From Aphelocoma coerulescens (taxonomy: Eukaryota; Chordata; Aves; Passeriformes; Corvidae): a DNA stretch of 64,000 bases. Below the pieces are notes generated by a model. The model saw only the letters and a program-made list of their open reading frames with translations, made no database searches and was not told where the DNA came from. The position numbers were made by a program, and so were the translations under genes. The stretch lies in assembly GCF_041296385.1 (NCBI RefSeq), contig NC_091017.1, positions 53,752,214 through 53,816,213 of the forward strand, read 5' to 3'. Position 1 is the stretch's first letter; every line of letters begins with the position of its first letter. Shown here one piece after another: positions 36,384-50,784 of the stretch.

Positions 36384-39300
36384 ATGGGATTAGTTACTCT
36401 CATCATCCATTTCATCCATAAGGTGATGATTTTATTAATCCCTAAATTTAAAAAGTTGAAATGTAACATTTCTCTTTCCAATTAGCCATTTGTTCTCTGC
36501 AGTATGTTAAAAAGTGTGATTAGGTCATAATTAATCAATTCAGATTTATACAGTATGCAGATATTAGAGCAGCAAGGAATGGATATATCAAAACACCCAA
36601 GGATAATTCTGAGCTTGTCTTATCCTGACCATGGATACAGACTTTTGGCTTTCAATCTTAGATTACTTTTATATCTGTGCTCCATTTCCTGTTACTTCAT
36701 TGTTGCGAGTTCTCTGAAGCTGTCCAAGAGGTCTACAGCTTTCAGAAATTCTTATCCAGCTGCTGTTGCTTGCTAATTTCATGGAAAACAGACTGGTGTT
36801 GGCTGAGATTCTGGCCATTATGAATAATAATCTTCACATACTCAGTGTCGGAGAAAAAGTCATAACCCTGCATTTGGAAGAATTTGTACTAACAGAATTT
36901 GGAAAGCCTGTAATAGTGCCTGTAACAGTCATTGTACTCAGTCACTGTGTTAAATCTCCAGTCATGAGAGTGCAGTGTGTGATCTTGTCCACTTTGCATA
37001 CAGTATGGTTTTGTAGATTCGCTTTGTTACTGCACATGTTGCTCACTGAGCCAGAGCCAAGTGGTATCAATGGACTGAACGTGTGGTATGGATTGCTGGG
37101 TAATTACCTTCTTGATGTTTGTTTCTAATGGAAAAGACATGTTATGGAGGGGGAGTTAAAATAATCCTTATACATTGCAGAACCTTCTCCAAAATGGGAT
37201 ACATCCCCCCAAAGTCATAGGACCAGTTTTCCATCCTTTCTGTGGTGAGAGCTTTGGTAGAAATCCTTCAGTAGTTGCCTTTCTGACTGACTTCTTGGTG
37301 TTGACCTATGGCTGGCTGGCAGCATTTGGTGTCTCATTTCTATTTCTAAATCCATTGTCTTCATTATGGAAAAGTGCAGTCTTTCCTCCTTTCTTGAAAA
37401 GAAACTGGTCTCAAGTGAGCTTGCAAAAATCACTGTAAAATTAAGATATGCATTAAGTAAAAGTCAGCATTACACAGAAGACCTTACAGATCTTTAAAGA
37501 GGATTAATGGGATTAGCATTTGGCTGTAGGTAAGGATGTTCAGTACTAAAGACAAAGACATGATTAATAGCTAAGAATAGAAAATGTTACATGAAGGCCC
37601 TCCCCCCCAATATTTCTGTTGAATATGCTCCCTTCTCTAAATTTCTCAGAAAGGATTACTGTATTTATAGTCTAGTTGGTACCAGGCATAGTAAGATATG
37701 ATATGCAATACACATTTCAGAGGAAATGTTACTCCAGTGTTCAGTCCCAAAGTTTAATAGAGAATGTGAGATTATATGCAGTTGGACCAGAAGGAAGTGT
37801 GACAGAAGATCCAATTTTAATGAAAACTTTATTTCAGTATTTTGCTGATGAAATATAGGAGTGGTTGAGAGAATCTGAAAACTCAGATGATGAGGATGAC
37901 TGACCTTATTTGTGGTATGACCTTTCTGAGTACCAAGCACTTCTGACTGTTGGACTGAGCATAGAAGTGTGGTATCATTAACAACACTGATTGCTATAAT
38001 TTATTGGTTTTTTAGAGTCTCATTTTCAGAAAATGTTCAGTCCAAATAGAAACATGTCAGTTTAAATTCCATAATGTAGGTTGGTGCTTTTTGACAGCAT
38101 GCTGAACACATTCCTCTGTAGGAGGGATGAAGGTGGCTTCAGCAAACAGTATGTTGGATATGTGCTTGGAAAGCAGTCAGCTTGCTGTACAATGCAAGGC
38201 CCAGATTTAGTGAGTCCCTGAGTTTCATTAATTCACCTTTAAACAAAAAAAACCTTAAAAGGACTTGGCACTTTACAAGAGGAAATACAAATTTCACAGC
38301 CTGCTCTCCTCTGGCTCATCTAGTTAGCTTTTTCTATTCATGTGGTTGTGAGTTGCCAATCAGCCTCCAGTGACTGAATTGGAGAAAAGAAAACATTCAG
38401 AATTGGCAAGGGATGGATAAGAAGTCTTTAATCTCTAATTTCTATGGAACAATGTAATGGAGTATTAAACCTATTGAATGTTATGGCTGTTTGGCTTATG
38501 GATACATGCTTCTCTCTGTTGACAAACTTTTCTGGGTACTTCATTTGTTTCTGATGAAATAATTTTAGTTTCTCATAGTACTGTGAATGCAAATAGGAAT
38601 GAGAATGCAGTGACCTGTAACATGGCATGTGATAAATGTGTTATTTTAGTCCTATGTATTTTCTTTCTAATCTGCATGTAAACACTTGAATTCAAGAAAT
38701 CTAAGTGATACTTTAAAAAAATGGCAAGAAACAGACAGTATAAATAATTGGTTAGAAGCTGCAATCATTTTTCAAACTTACCAGGCTAAAAGTTTGTTTC
38801 CTCTTAGCTGGGATCACATTTTTTGGGAGTCATATTATTCTGACCATCATTGCATAAGCACACACTTAAACTTATTCCTAATTAGTACTGTTATTAGACC
38901 AAAATTCAGAAAAGCAAGTGCTTATGTACTGTCGTAAAGAGTGATGCTATCATGAATTGATGCCATTAACATATGCTTAATTTGCACTAATTTCAATAAT
39001 GAGTGTTCACTAGCTCAAATAATTGAACATTAAGGGTGTGAGCCAGAGCCTTTTCAATAAGAGATTTTCTCATCTAAAGAGAGGGACATAAGAGGAAAAA
39101 TTGTCATAAAGGCAGAGAGTGGAAAAATTCTGGGAAAACTGTTTTATATTGCACCTATCTTTGTCATCTCTTGAAATGTATTTTTCAAAAAAGAGACTTT
39201 TCCTTGATATTTCTGTATTGGTGTTTACTACTTGTCTGTTTTTGTGGTGAGTACAGGTCAGTGTGTTATTTTTCGGTAAGGTTCTGTCTATGATTGTACC

Positions 39301-41711
39301 TCACCGATCTTCAGTGCATGTCTTCCGTGTCTGAATGAATCTGTTTTATGTAGTGGCAGTGCAACCAAAGCATGAACTCTGGGTAACGTATTTTATATTC
39401 ACATGTTGATGTGCTTCAAAGACTTTAACCTTATCCAGTTTTCTGGCATTCAGAGATATAGGATTGTGTAAGACTTTGAAGGAGAATCACCTCCAACAGT
39501 ATTTTTATAACTTTCTGTTGTTTGTTTAAAATTTATATATGAACTGTGCTTTGTAATTTGTGAACACCTTACAATTGAAAGTGAACAGGAGGAGTCTGGA
39601 TTTAAATATCTATCTGCTTAAAGTAAGATATGTTTCATTTAGTTGTATCAGTCAACATTTATGTCTGCTGTTTCCAAATAGTGAGAACTAGCACAAATAC
39701 ATTTTTTGTTAGTATAATTATTTTTTTAGAATTCATTGTAGTTTCTCTCACTTATACTTTAAATGTGATCTTTCATGTTTGCGAAATAATATTGTATTTT
39801 CTAGTCATTACAATAGATACAGAAGATAGATACTAATGTAGGATTCCACAGCTGAAAAATACAAAGCCAGGAATCAGAAAGAATTACTGTACTTCTGTTC
39901 TTGAAAAAGCTCAGTGAGTGTCCACATGCCCTGATGAATGTGCTGGAGGGGGAGACTGACTCACAGGGAGAGGCAGAATAGTCTCCGGGCTGTATTGGTT
40001 CCTGCCATGGATTTGCTACACAAGTGGTTCAAATGGAGGAAAGGAATATATCTGTCCTTCCTTTTTCAGTGATCTCTTGTTTCTGTTTCATTTCTATCAG
40101 CAACAGCAGTTCTAATGCTCTGTTTCCAGATGAAACAAAACCTGAAAAGTTATCTTTATTTTAATCTCAGTTAATATTTCAACCAGATGGGTGGGATCAT
40201 CTGACTGAACACACAAGACTATGACCAAGTTTTGCTTCAAGAGAGGTGGTGGGAGTTTGCAGCTGGAGGCCGAAGGATGACTTCTTGTGATGGGCATTTT
40301 TCATTCAGTTGAGAATCTGCACTGAAAACTGGTGGGAGGAAAGGAAACAATGGCATGAGGGAAAGATTGATGGTGGCAGTGATCCCAGAATCATGTTTCA
40401 TGGATCTGAGTGACTTATATTTAGTTCATAGGTTTCTCACTGGTATTTGTGATAATGATCTAGATTTCCCTGCAACATAATGAAATATCTTTGATGCTTT
40501 AAATAAAAAGGAAAATACGTGTATTTCCTATAAATGAACTACAGACTGAATGAGCAATAGAAAGCTACCTTGAGTGAAAATTCTGGTGAAATGTCAGACG
40601 GAAAAACAGATATCAGGTTAAATCAGAAAAAGTTTCTTTTATTAAAATCTCCATTTATTATTAATGATAAAACCATTTTAAAAATTACTGTGTATTAATT
40701 AGCGCAACAGACACTGGGAAAGAACTAGTACCCAGGTGCCTACACTGCTGTTAGTCCCCTCAAGGGATAAAACATTTGGGAATAGAAACCTGACTCAGAC
40801 TGTATTCAGTTATCATCCCCTACTTCCGTCAGGCAGCGAGAAAGATGAATTGTGATCATGCCAGACATGAACTAGGATAGCTGGGGTACTCCAAGGAGGT
40901 TGGTTTCTGGTTGAAAGGAAGGGTGATTTCTGCCTGAGACTGTAATTTGAAATATGCTTCTCTTCAGAAGAGGGATCTGTGCTGTGACATCCCCAATGAT
41001 GGAAAAGCATCCCTGCATTTAATTTTTATCTTTGCACAAGAGCAGTTTCACTGAATTGACTGTCCTGCTATGAGGCACCAAGGTATTCCCTGTGTGGTAT
41101 AGAAGAGTTTTGGTAGCAGTCCTGGGTAAGATGTTTAAATCTTGTCACAGGGATCAGTATTGTGGTTCCTGAGTTGTCTTTTGGATGTTATGATGCTAGT
41201 GAAAAGTCAGTAAATAAACTTTTGATTTTACTTACTAGTAAAGTTAACTGAGAAAGCTGGAGAGTTAATGAGGACTTCAGAGGAAATCTCAGATGGCCCT
41301 TGGAGACAGGAGATTGGCTAAAACTGAAGCAGACCAAAGGATATAGCCCTTTTTGCCATAGATGGGTCCTGTTCACTAGTAATACATTGATTCTGAAAAA
41401 AGTGTAAAAGCCTCATGGTATTTTAAGGGGGAAAAAAATCTGTAGAACTCTTTATTCCCCTTCTCAGTGACAAATCTTGCTTTGCCTGCAGATTTTGCTT
41501 ACAGTACATCAACCTGACTTAAGCTTTGGGAGGAGAGGCATGGGGGACATAAGACAGAAGACCTTGTCTAGCTTGTTCTTTCTCAGTTCCTTCTCTTAGT
41601 AAGGAAAGGAGGTTCAGAAGAGTAGCCGTATGGCATGCGTAAATGACGACAATTTTGCTACTGACAACAGGGCCTGAGTCCCACTGATAGGATCAAGAGG
41701 GATGAGACTGC
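36384..41711 (+). other. Downstream region, probably partly GABRG1 3' UTR; no gene seen
   Basis: This region has no supported exon. Open frames at 36766-37128, 37175-37438 and 37676-37858 are unrecognised. The last reads, after one stop, into an acidic tail and is discussed as a finding. An AATAAA lies at 40502-40507. Part of this DNA may be transcribed as a long 3' UTR. Confidence 0.5.
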
Positions 41712-42493
41712 TCACAGTGATTTACCAAGATATGAATATCGATCTAATATTGATATCCAGCTGAGACGGACAAAGACTCTCTAACAGTTTAGAGTTAGAA
41801 AGTGCATGTTTTATTTGGCACCAGGCACTGCGTGGGATAGCTCCCTAAGACACAGGGCCTGATACAAGAAAACACAAAGCTTTTTATTTACAAAAATTAT
41901 GAATATCCAAAATACAAATGCATATTCATAACATTAACACCTCCCATTCTCTGCTTCGTATGGAAATGAGCTTAAATGTCATTAAGCATGCGTAGTGTGA
42001 GTCCTGAATTGAGTCGGTGGTCTCGAATTGGGTCAGTGGTCCCAGATAGATGAAGTAAGCACATCTCCCTCATTTTGACCTTTTTCGCCTTTCTAAACTT
42101 TAACAATCCTAGTTATTTTAGTGACCTCTAAATTTCCTCTTGTGTGACTTTTGAATAGGTTCCTACAAAGGGAGGAAATTGGTAATTGTCCTTGTTCCTT
42201 AGACCAACTTATCAATGTTTCTGTTCCTCATTCTAAGCACAGCTAAGCAAACATACAAATGACAGATCATCAGTTGTTCAGTAATCAATTACTAACATCT
42301 TGAAAACCATTTCAGGTCCAGCTCTCTTAACTATTTTAATTAACTCTAGCTGGGCCCAAATTCCTTCCTATTCTAACTAATTTCAGCACAGCTAGCCTAT
42401 AACTAAAATCTTTGTTTCTTTAAAATCTATGTTTCAACAGTAATAAGACTTCTCTTTTGTAATTCTTTGTAGTAGCTACTTTTCCATACAACA
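41712..42493 (-). mobile_element. Probable solo LTR of an endogenous retrovirus
   Basis: Read on the minus strand, this block starts TGTTGTATGG and has a promoter-like AAATAAAAAGC. It then has a poly(A) signal AATAAA (complement at 41810-41815) about 100 bases before its end, which is the usual LTR order. The four bases ctgc lie on both sides (41708-41711 and 42494-42497) and may be part of a target duplication. The inner end reads TGA rather than the expected CA, so the left border may be shifted or mutated. No gag, pol or env sequence flanks it. Confidence 0.5.
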
Positions 42494-43933
42494 CTGCAGG
42501 CCTACCTGAGACTCAAAATATTTTTCAGGTTGGAAGTAATTCTTTTGTGTGTTTGCTGGCTTCACACAATGTCTTTGTCCTCAGGTTTTGAGCCTTGCTG
42601 AATTCTAAAGGAAAGTTTTCCTCTTGAAGTTTCCTTGTCCAGACATTGCAGGTAGGAGATGTCTTCCAGCCAAACATTGGAAAAGTGATTTTCAGTTGGT
42701 CCTGGTGAGGAGACAGACTGGCTCTCTAGGGTGGCATTAGGATTCCTATGTCACTTAGACCTGAGAAGGTTGAAGGCTGTTACAAGCAGTGACCAGTACT
42801 GCCTCCACGGAGGATGTATTACTTTTGCCAATTTGATATTTAAAAACAAAATGCAAAACTGTTACTGTTGGTGGGAAATGAGGATGAGTCATCATTTTAC
42901 TACAGATGTATATTTCCTCTTGAATTGTTTTTCTTCCTTAGGAAGACTGTATAGAGGAGTCTTGTGAAATATTCGGAAAACAGGTGCTGATCATTTTAAA
43001 CAGTAAAGTCACGTTAGTCCATCTGCCCAATGATGGCCTAAGAGCAGTAGAAGTGAAAGTACTTGCCCTATAGCTCAGATTTTCCAAGAAAGATAAATGT
43101 GGAAATTTACATATTCATAGACCCAATATTTATATACAATCTGTGTTCAACACTTTAGTCACTGCAAAAAAAAATAAATGTTTTTTTCATCTTCACAGTA
43201 TCTTTTGTATTCCCCACAGTTATCCACTATGAACACTTGCATTTTTGTCTGAACGTGAAGGGTTGTGTTATGATACCTTTAATTACGGTTTAAATTTCTA
43301 TCTAATATACTTCAGAATCTGGTAATCTCATGGTGATTCCTGTATTAAAAATATATATAATATATTTTCTTATTTGCCATTTCAGTTAAGCAAATAACAC
43401 TGCTATAATTTATATTCCCCTCCATTAAAGTTTTATAAATGATTGCAATTTATGGTCTAAACCCTAAATTTACAGAAATATCTTTGAAAAATAACACTTG
43501 TTGATTTATGATGTGTCTCAGTATTTATTATATTGAGGGTCCAGTATTCAGATTCTTAATCCAAAGCTCTGTTTTGGTATCTATAGTTCACATGATGTTT
43601 CAGTTGCTCAGACTTTGTGCCTTACTAGTGCATCCTTGTTTTTCATTCATTATTTAAAAAAAAATGCTGATATTTTAAACTATGTGAATATTTATGCTAT
43701 GCATTTAATTTGATAGTGTTTTGGCACCAATGGACAATGTTGCAATATTATGCATCAGTGTTCCTTTTAAAGTTATTTATTAATGCCCTTGTGGATAACT
43801 TACTGCAAGAAATATGGAACACAAGTGTTGTAACTCTCTGTGCTGCTGCTATGGTATATATAAAAAAGACATGATATCAAAGCAGATTTATTCTTCCATT
43901 TCAGTTTTCCTTCCAGAAAACTCCTCAGTTGGG

Positions 43934-43961
43934 TTATTATTATTATTATTGTTATTATTAT
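43934..43961. repeat. (TTA)n microsatellite
   Basis: TTA triplets form the run, with a single G interruption. Confidence 0.85.
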
Positions 43962-44377
43962 GCTTATATTTACAGTTCTACTGAGTTATTTGGTACTTTT
44001 CCAATAGCCTTGGAATGTACTCATGCATTATTATATTAAATTACCTGGAAACGTCAAGGTATCCTCACAGTCTTTTAATGTGATTAAGCCATGACGTCTT
44101 CAGCCTCTCTTAAAATGCCATAATCTTTGTGTGCAATACCAAAACTAAAGCATTTTAAGTTATTAAATTGAGTTTTACTTGCTTCTCAATTTTAAGAAGT
44201 CTGTCTGCTGGATTATAATGAAACACTGATATAATAATTTTTATATTTGACAACATTATTAATTAGCATGGCTGAAGCAGAAAACCTCAGAGATGATAAA
44301 CAGATGATGCTCTTGGCTAAATCCCATTTACAGCTACAACTTTATGGGTAAAAAAATAAAATGACAATGGCAACAAC

Positions 44378-44378
<1 letters not shown>

Positions 44379-44423
<45 letters not shown>
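44379..44423. repeat. (ATCT)n microsatellite
   Basis: About eleven perfect ATCT units occur in a row, followed by a G-containing break. The open frame across it, a YLSI repeat, is an artefact of the array. This is likely to vary in length between individuals. Confidence 0.95.
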
Positions 44424-47400
44424 GGTCTATGGCCTGGAAAGCAAGATATGAGAACTTACACATCAGTTGCTGATTGTCATTTTAACAAGCTTCCTCCTGC
44501 CAATAAAATTTATGTTCTAAATAAGGTCCTGAAAAAGCCCGTTTAGATTTGCACATTTAGAATGTAGGCGTGGTTCAGAAGTTTAAATTAATTATGGTTT
44601 TGTTTGATGGGTCTTACAGATGAGTTTTTAATTTTACTCCTTTTACTGAAAAATAAAGAGAGAAAAGATAGGCAATGATATCGCTAAAGGTAAATATGAA
44701 AATACCCTCTATGTGGAAAGTAGATTTTCTATATATCTGTAGGTAGCAAATTTCTTCACTGCATTCACAGATTAGATGGATTCTGCTCCATTTTCAGAAC
44801 TCTCTTAGTACCATGGTAAAAGACTGACTCAGAGTTTTGCAATTTATAGTATACCTTTAGTTTTTGGATGCCTCATTTTCTGATGTGCAGTTTTAGACAT
44901 GAAAGAAAAAAAATCTGCTTTTCAGAAGTTTAGCCCTTTTTAAAAATTACCCCTTGAGCATTCAGTTTCAAGTACTTCAAAAATTAGTAACTAGGCATCA
45001 ATGAGTGTTTTAAATAAATTAGATTGCTATAGAATGGTGCAGAAAGTTCAAATATGGTTCAAGGCTAGAATTTTGTAGCCTTTGGGGGGGGACTTTGTTT
45101 TGTTTTTTTTTTTTTTAATTTTCTTGACATCTGGAGATGTGAAAGCAAAGAGAGGGATTTTATCCTATGGTTGCTTGGTTTTGTTTTGTTTTGAGCAGCA
45201 TAGCTCATGAAGAATAGTACATCAGCTGCTAAAAGCTGATTTTATTGAAATGCAAATGAAACTTTAAGACTGAAAACTAGAATACTAGTAACAGGCTCAG
45301 AAGGGAGATGCTTGTGGCCCTCATTATCAAAAGGGGCTTGGTGGCACAAGGCTTCAGAAACAGAAATCTTGAAGTAAGGTTATGAGAAAGAGTTGGACTG
45401 TAAGGACCTCTAGAGAAAAAAATCTCAGAAACCTTTTGCCAGAAGACTAACAAGTTTGAAGGATAGGTTTTATAGTTCATAACTCTACTGTGAATGTTAA
45501 TGTCTATTGAATTTTCATATAAATGTTGCACTAGTCCTTGTGCATTGAAAGGAAATGTGCTTGCACCCTGGTGCATGGTTCATACAGATGTTGCTGAGAT
45601 GTAATCTGTAATCTTCTAAGTGTAAAACTCTGAAAGCCATAGTCTTAAAAAAAAAAAAATGAATACCCCACCATTGAATAATGTGTTCTGTGCAAAATGA
45701 ATAGATTAGATGTTTGTGCTCTGATGTCTCTTAAATTGATAAGAATCAAGAGAGTTTCAACACTGAATTTTGTAAAGCAGTTGTAATGCATTGTTTTTGC
45801 TGTATCTGCTGTGAAGTTGATTAGTTACACTGTGAAAAAAATAAATAGTGCCTGGCTACTTACTTTCTTATGTTAATTATTTTCTGTATGCAGTACATTA
45901 TTTTCTCTTTAAGACAATGATGATAATGGTCATTCTGGTGAAAATAGTTTTATACACTGCTCTGATACACAGCAGTCCTTTTTTTGCTTTAAATTTTTTC
46001 CTTCCCCTCCTTCCTTTTCCCTCCTCTTTCCTTCCTTTGATAATAATGTAAAAACAACACCAGTCATGCATAGAAATAAATCTCTGAAGCTAAAATTCCA
46101 CTTTTATCAGACATTTTCTTTGGGACCAGTTTTATAGCTAATAAATATGTCCTGCTTGTAACTGCCAAGAGGAGGGGTCCTCCTCTCCCCCACAACAATT
46201 TCACTTCCGACAGCTTGGCTAGGCTTATTAGCTTGGCTAATACCACTCTCTTTCCCCTTCCAGAATCCCTCATGACCATGATGTGTGGCTCCCTCTCCTT
46301 TGTCCTGTCATTTCAAGGAAAGTTGTAATGCTCTATTAGATGTGCTTCAGGTCAAGGAGCTGGGCTCATGCTGAAGCACATATCCCGGGGAAAACCACTC
46401 ATTTTCCTCAAATACATTCTGTTCTCTGGCCTTACCATCCCACTAGAGGGTCTGCCTGTAAGTGTCATCTTCCTCTTGTAGTCAGTCACAGAAAATGTTT
46501 TTAATGCATTCTAAACTGACTGTGGAAAGGTGATGAAAGAGGGATTCAGTCAACGTAAAAGCCCTGGGAAAGGGGTCAGAGATGTTTCTAATAGTTCTGG
46601 AAAATGCCACAGATTTCTGCAGCCTCTTAAAAATCCTTTTCAGATTACATTTAGGGATCCCAGCACTACCTACATTCCCTTTAACATTGTATGTTCTTTT
46701 TTCCCTGGTAACTACCTCTGATATCATGTCTTGACAGCTGTTACTTAGCTTATTGATATCTTTTTCTTTCAGATTGTTGATGCCCTGTCCATGGTACATA
46801 CAGTAAATAGAACTGTGGTATTTCATAACACCAAACCTCTGAGTATAAAATGTTTTTGATGGCTTTTTAGGTCAAAAGAGTCAAACCTCTAGCTTCCGCA
46901 GTACTGTTGATGACTAAAGGAATTGGGCAAAGCCTTTATGTACAGACTTCAAAGTAAAATCTGTCATCTGTATTTTTATGATAAACGTTTTACATTATTA
47001 TTGTCCATAGGGTGAATTTCAGCTATACATGCCTGTAAGGTGCTAAAAATGACGTAATTTCTCATGGACAAGCCAAAGTTTATTATTTTCTACCAAATTG
47101 AGACTACTATGACTTGAAGTGACACAAGCCTTGCTGACTGAAATTACTGAATGTCAGTGCAGAGCCAGAACAAGGAAGTAAATTTTTAAGGGTTCCCTTC
47201 GTCTTCATCTTACTATTATCTAAAATTACCTTTTACTTTTTAAGAACAAGTAAACAAATACCATAATAAATACATATTTCTTAGTAATATCCAATTTTAT
47301 TATTTGCTAATAATATCTGCACTAAAAATTGAAGAGGTCTTCTAAAGTGTGTATTAGGAACTCAAAGTGTGTAAATGAAATCTCTGGATATTTAAAAATC

Positions 47401-50370
47401 CTAGTCAAAAGAAGCGACTGCTACTTTTCAAAGTAGTAGGTAAAGCTCTCTGCATTCCCTCTCATGCCCTAAGGTCCTGCACAGTGGGTTTTTGTAGGGG
47501 AGTAACCCAGCCCACATGCCCTGAGACTGCCAACAGAGCTTCTCTTGGTAAGGGTGACATCGGTGGTGCTCTCACTTCTCTTTTGGGAAGGAGACTGTGA
47601 GCACTGAAGTCGTTCCACACAGGCCAGTGAGCGGCCTGCATATGGTAACAGTTTTCAGACCTGACCAGCTAATGTTAGGTACATACTGGCAACTGAACAT
47701 TTTCATGATCAGTGGCCAGTCCCTGATGGATTGTGTCAGGTCAGGTGCTACTCTTCTGTTTTCTCATGTGTTCTCTGCCATGAGAAACACTTCAGGTTTC
47801 TTCATCCCTTCTTATTTTGAGCATTGGCTACCATCTTCTCATAACTTTCCTCAGGAAATCTCGTTCTCAGTTCTTTTCCTTTCATTATAAATCACTGATG
47901 TTTCCTAAACTTTCACTGTCCTGTCCATCCTTTACCCATTCCTGCACCTTTGTTTTCTCATTTTCTGGTATTGCTGGGTTAATTCACACATTCACAGTGA
48001 GAATGGTGGAGGATGAGAGATGATCACTGTGAAAGTGATGCTGGCATAAGAAAGGAGACATTTCCTCACAAACCACCAGCAGTCAGACAATGCAGTATAT
48101 TATCCTCCTGCTGTGTGAAGAGCACCTCAGAGATTTTTGTCTGGTGTAAGTCACCTGATAAGAAATGGGAAATAAGCAGTAGATCTTTCTTAACACTCTC
48201 TTAAGGATGTCATAAAACAAAAGGACCAAACATCCTTGAGAATGATTTTTGTTTGCATTGTTTGTTACATGGTCCTGGTGTTGAGGTCAGTGGGCTCTCA
48301 GCAGCAGAGCCTCCAAAATTGGCTGGGTTCCAGAATGCTGGGGATTCCTTATGACATGAATGGATAGATAACCTGGCAAAAGTTCAGATACTTTCCTAAG
48401 CTTCCTGCCAGCAGTACCTAAAGGAAAGGGGGCACCAACACATCAGCACTAATCTTATTTCCCTGCTCCTGTTATTTTCCATAGAGACCCCTACAAGAGG
48501 CACTGGGGGCTCTGCTCAAAGCATGAATCAAAGGTTAGATATAAGCCTTAAGACTTGGAATTTAAAGTTGTCCTTTTCCTATACTGACACTGAATCTGCA
48601 AGACGCAAATATTTTCTGTTTTATTTGAGATAAATAATTCTGTGTGTCCCAGTTTCTGTCTATAAGATGTCAATACTACTACCCATAAAGCTGTTAAAAT
48701 TAACACCAAATTAATGAATGCAAAGTACTCAGCTTTTCTTGTAAAGGACTTGTCAGAAAACTAGAACAAATGATATTTTTGAACTTCAGTTCTGAGAAGG
48801 AAATACATGCATCTCTTTAGTCAGAAGTATATTGATTAAGCAGATGGGTGATATTTCTGTGCCTGGAACTTTCCTAAGGTAGATAAATCAGTAACTAATG
48901 AAGGCAAATAATCAGAATTTAACAATTAGGGTTCCTCTCAGGAAGTAATGAGGAGCAGAGCTATCTGGCGAGTAAATTCTGAATCTGAAAACTCTCTGGA
49001 AAGAGGTATGAAACTAAGAATTCTGATATCTTTCTGTTGTTATGAATGATAATACACAAGAGCAATTTTATCCTGCTTATCTGTTGCCTGTTTTAGGTCT
49101 GTTGCTGAAAACAAAGCATGTTATTTTAATAATGGGCTTATTTGTAGTTTGTCCTACAGGCAGTATTGGAAGACTCTAAGACCTTCATAGTTGCAGTAAA
49201 TTAAGGTGTAGTCACAAGTACAGCTCATCACTGCCTGAGGTTTGAATGAGTGGGAAAAAAAATCTGTCAGCCAATAAATAAAGTTTATAGCAAAGTTTAG
49301 CTGCTGTAGTGAGACTGCTGATCTAATTTTATTTAAAAGTTGACAGGACCAGAGTCTCAGTGTAAGGCAGCATTGCTCCTCTGCAATCAATAGAACTGAT
49401 TTACAGCTGCAGCTGTAGGACCAAAATTATTTTATAACTAAGACCTGTATGTTCTGATGTGACTGAGAAGCATCAGCAGTGTATCAGCAGCATCAAAGTA
49501 TTGGGTTTGAAATTACAGCCTTCTCAGCAAATAGTAAAGTCACAGTGAGATCACATGGTCATCATTCAGACTGTCATTGAGCATCCAGCACTGTTCCCAT
49601 CAGGAGCTGCTACTTATTCCATTCAGTCAGTTGTACTGAGTACATACATTTCTGGCTTAACAACAGTTATCTCTACTGAGAAATGAGTTTGGTTCCCTAT
49701 ATTCAGAATTTCTACAGCAACATGCAGAAGTGCTTTGAAATATATTTTGCTAAAATATTTTCACCATATAGCATTTGTTGGGCTAGAGATTTGTTGCTGC
49801 CTTCTGATAACCCAGAATGCTTTAAAATTCTAACATAATTATTTAACTAAATGGGAAAATCTTGTTAGAGACAACCTTCACATTTCCCAGCAGCAACAAG
49901 GAAGATAAATGTGAGTGTGTTATCGCCACAGCATTCCAAAAAACACATTAAGGGAAGTGATACATCAAAGCTGACATGTCCTACAGACTGCCAGAGATTA
50001 GTGGTCAATAACTGGGCAGCAGGGCCAGAAGCGTGCTGGCAGCCATGACTGGTGCCCTCGCTGTCAGAAGCAGCGCCCTGTAACAAAGGCAGCAGTCAGG
50101 AACTGGCTAAAACTTGTGACAGGAACTTGTGAAGATATTAGAAGTTGTGTTTCTGGACCATTGCCACATATGGTCATGGGTCCCACCTCAAGACAGTGTG
50201 CTGTCGTGTCCCTTAGAGAAGGACCCCTTTGAGTGGAAGGTGACCCTGGGCACCCACAGAGGCTTCCCCTGCCCAACTCTCCTGAGCAGGTCACTGTTCT
50301 CTACTGAATATCCCTGAGTGATGCTTCAGCCCTTTGGGTGAGGCAGTCAGATCTGGGAATCCTGGCCTCT

Positions 50371-50392
50371 GTGTGTGTGTGTGTGTGCGCGC
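50371..50392. repeat. (GT)n run passing into GC steps
   Basis: Alternating purine-pyrimidine sequence, gtgtgt then gcgcgcg, of the type that can adopt Z-DNA. It is short. Confidence 0.8.
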
Positions 50393-50784
50393 GTGCCTGT
50401 GCATGTTTTGGGTCGTTGTTCTTATCCACGTGGTAACAGTATTCCTGATAGGTACACTGAACCTCTGACCTGTTAAATTACATTGCAGTGTCTCTGTTGG
50501 TGACCCCCTCCGTGTTTGTTAATTTTGGGCATTGGCTTTAACTGCACATTTGACATTTTCTCTCTGTGAGGTTGTTTTTATGTACTTTAGTGACAACCCT
50601 GCAACCTTTATGTCCTGAAGTGTTTCAGTTTGCTCCTCTCCAGGAGCAAACCTCTTAATATCTCTGTTTAGCACAGAGCCAGTACCGTCCTATTGCTGCC
50701 TTAGGAAACAGGGCAGGAGCCACTTTGCCAGACATTCTCAGAACTTGATGAAGAACATTGGTGTAATATCCACTTACTGCAACA

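Larger units (their letters stand above)
42494..50784. other. Gene-free AT-rich region with simple repeats
   Basis: I can support no gene here. The stretch includes a (TTA)n run, an (ATCT)n run, a pyrimidine-rich tract at 45985-46038, G8 and T14 runs near 45.08-45.12 kb and a GT run near 50.37 kb. Open frames are short and of random character. Confidence 0.7.

Noticed and set aside
36766..37128. 120-codon hydrophobic open frame after the GABRG1 stop
   Set aside because: It could suggest a membrane protein, but no family is recognisable and the frame lies in the probable 3' UTR with no start context or exon borders.
44361..44546. Open frame with a YLSI repeat
   Set aside because: It is the translation of an ATCT microsatellite.
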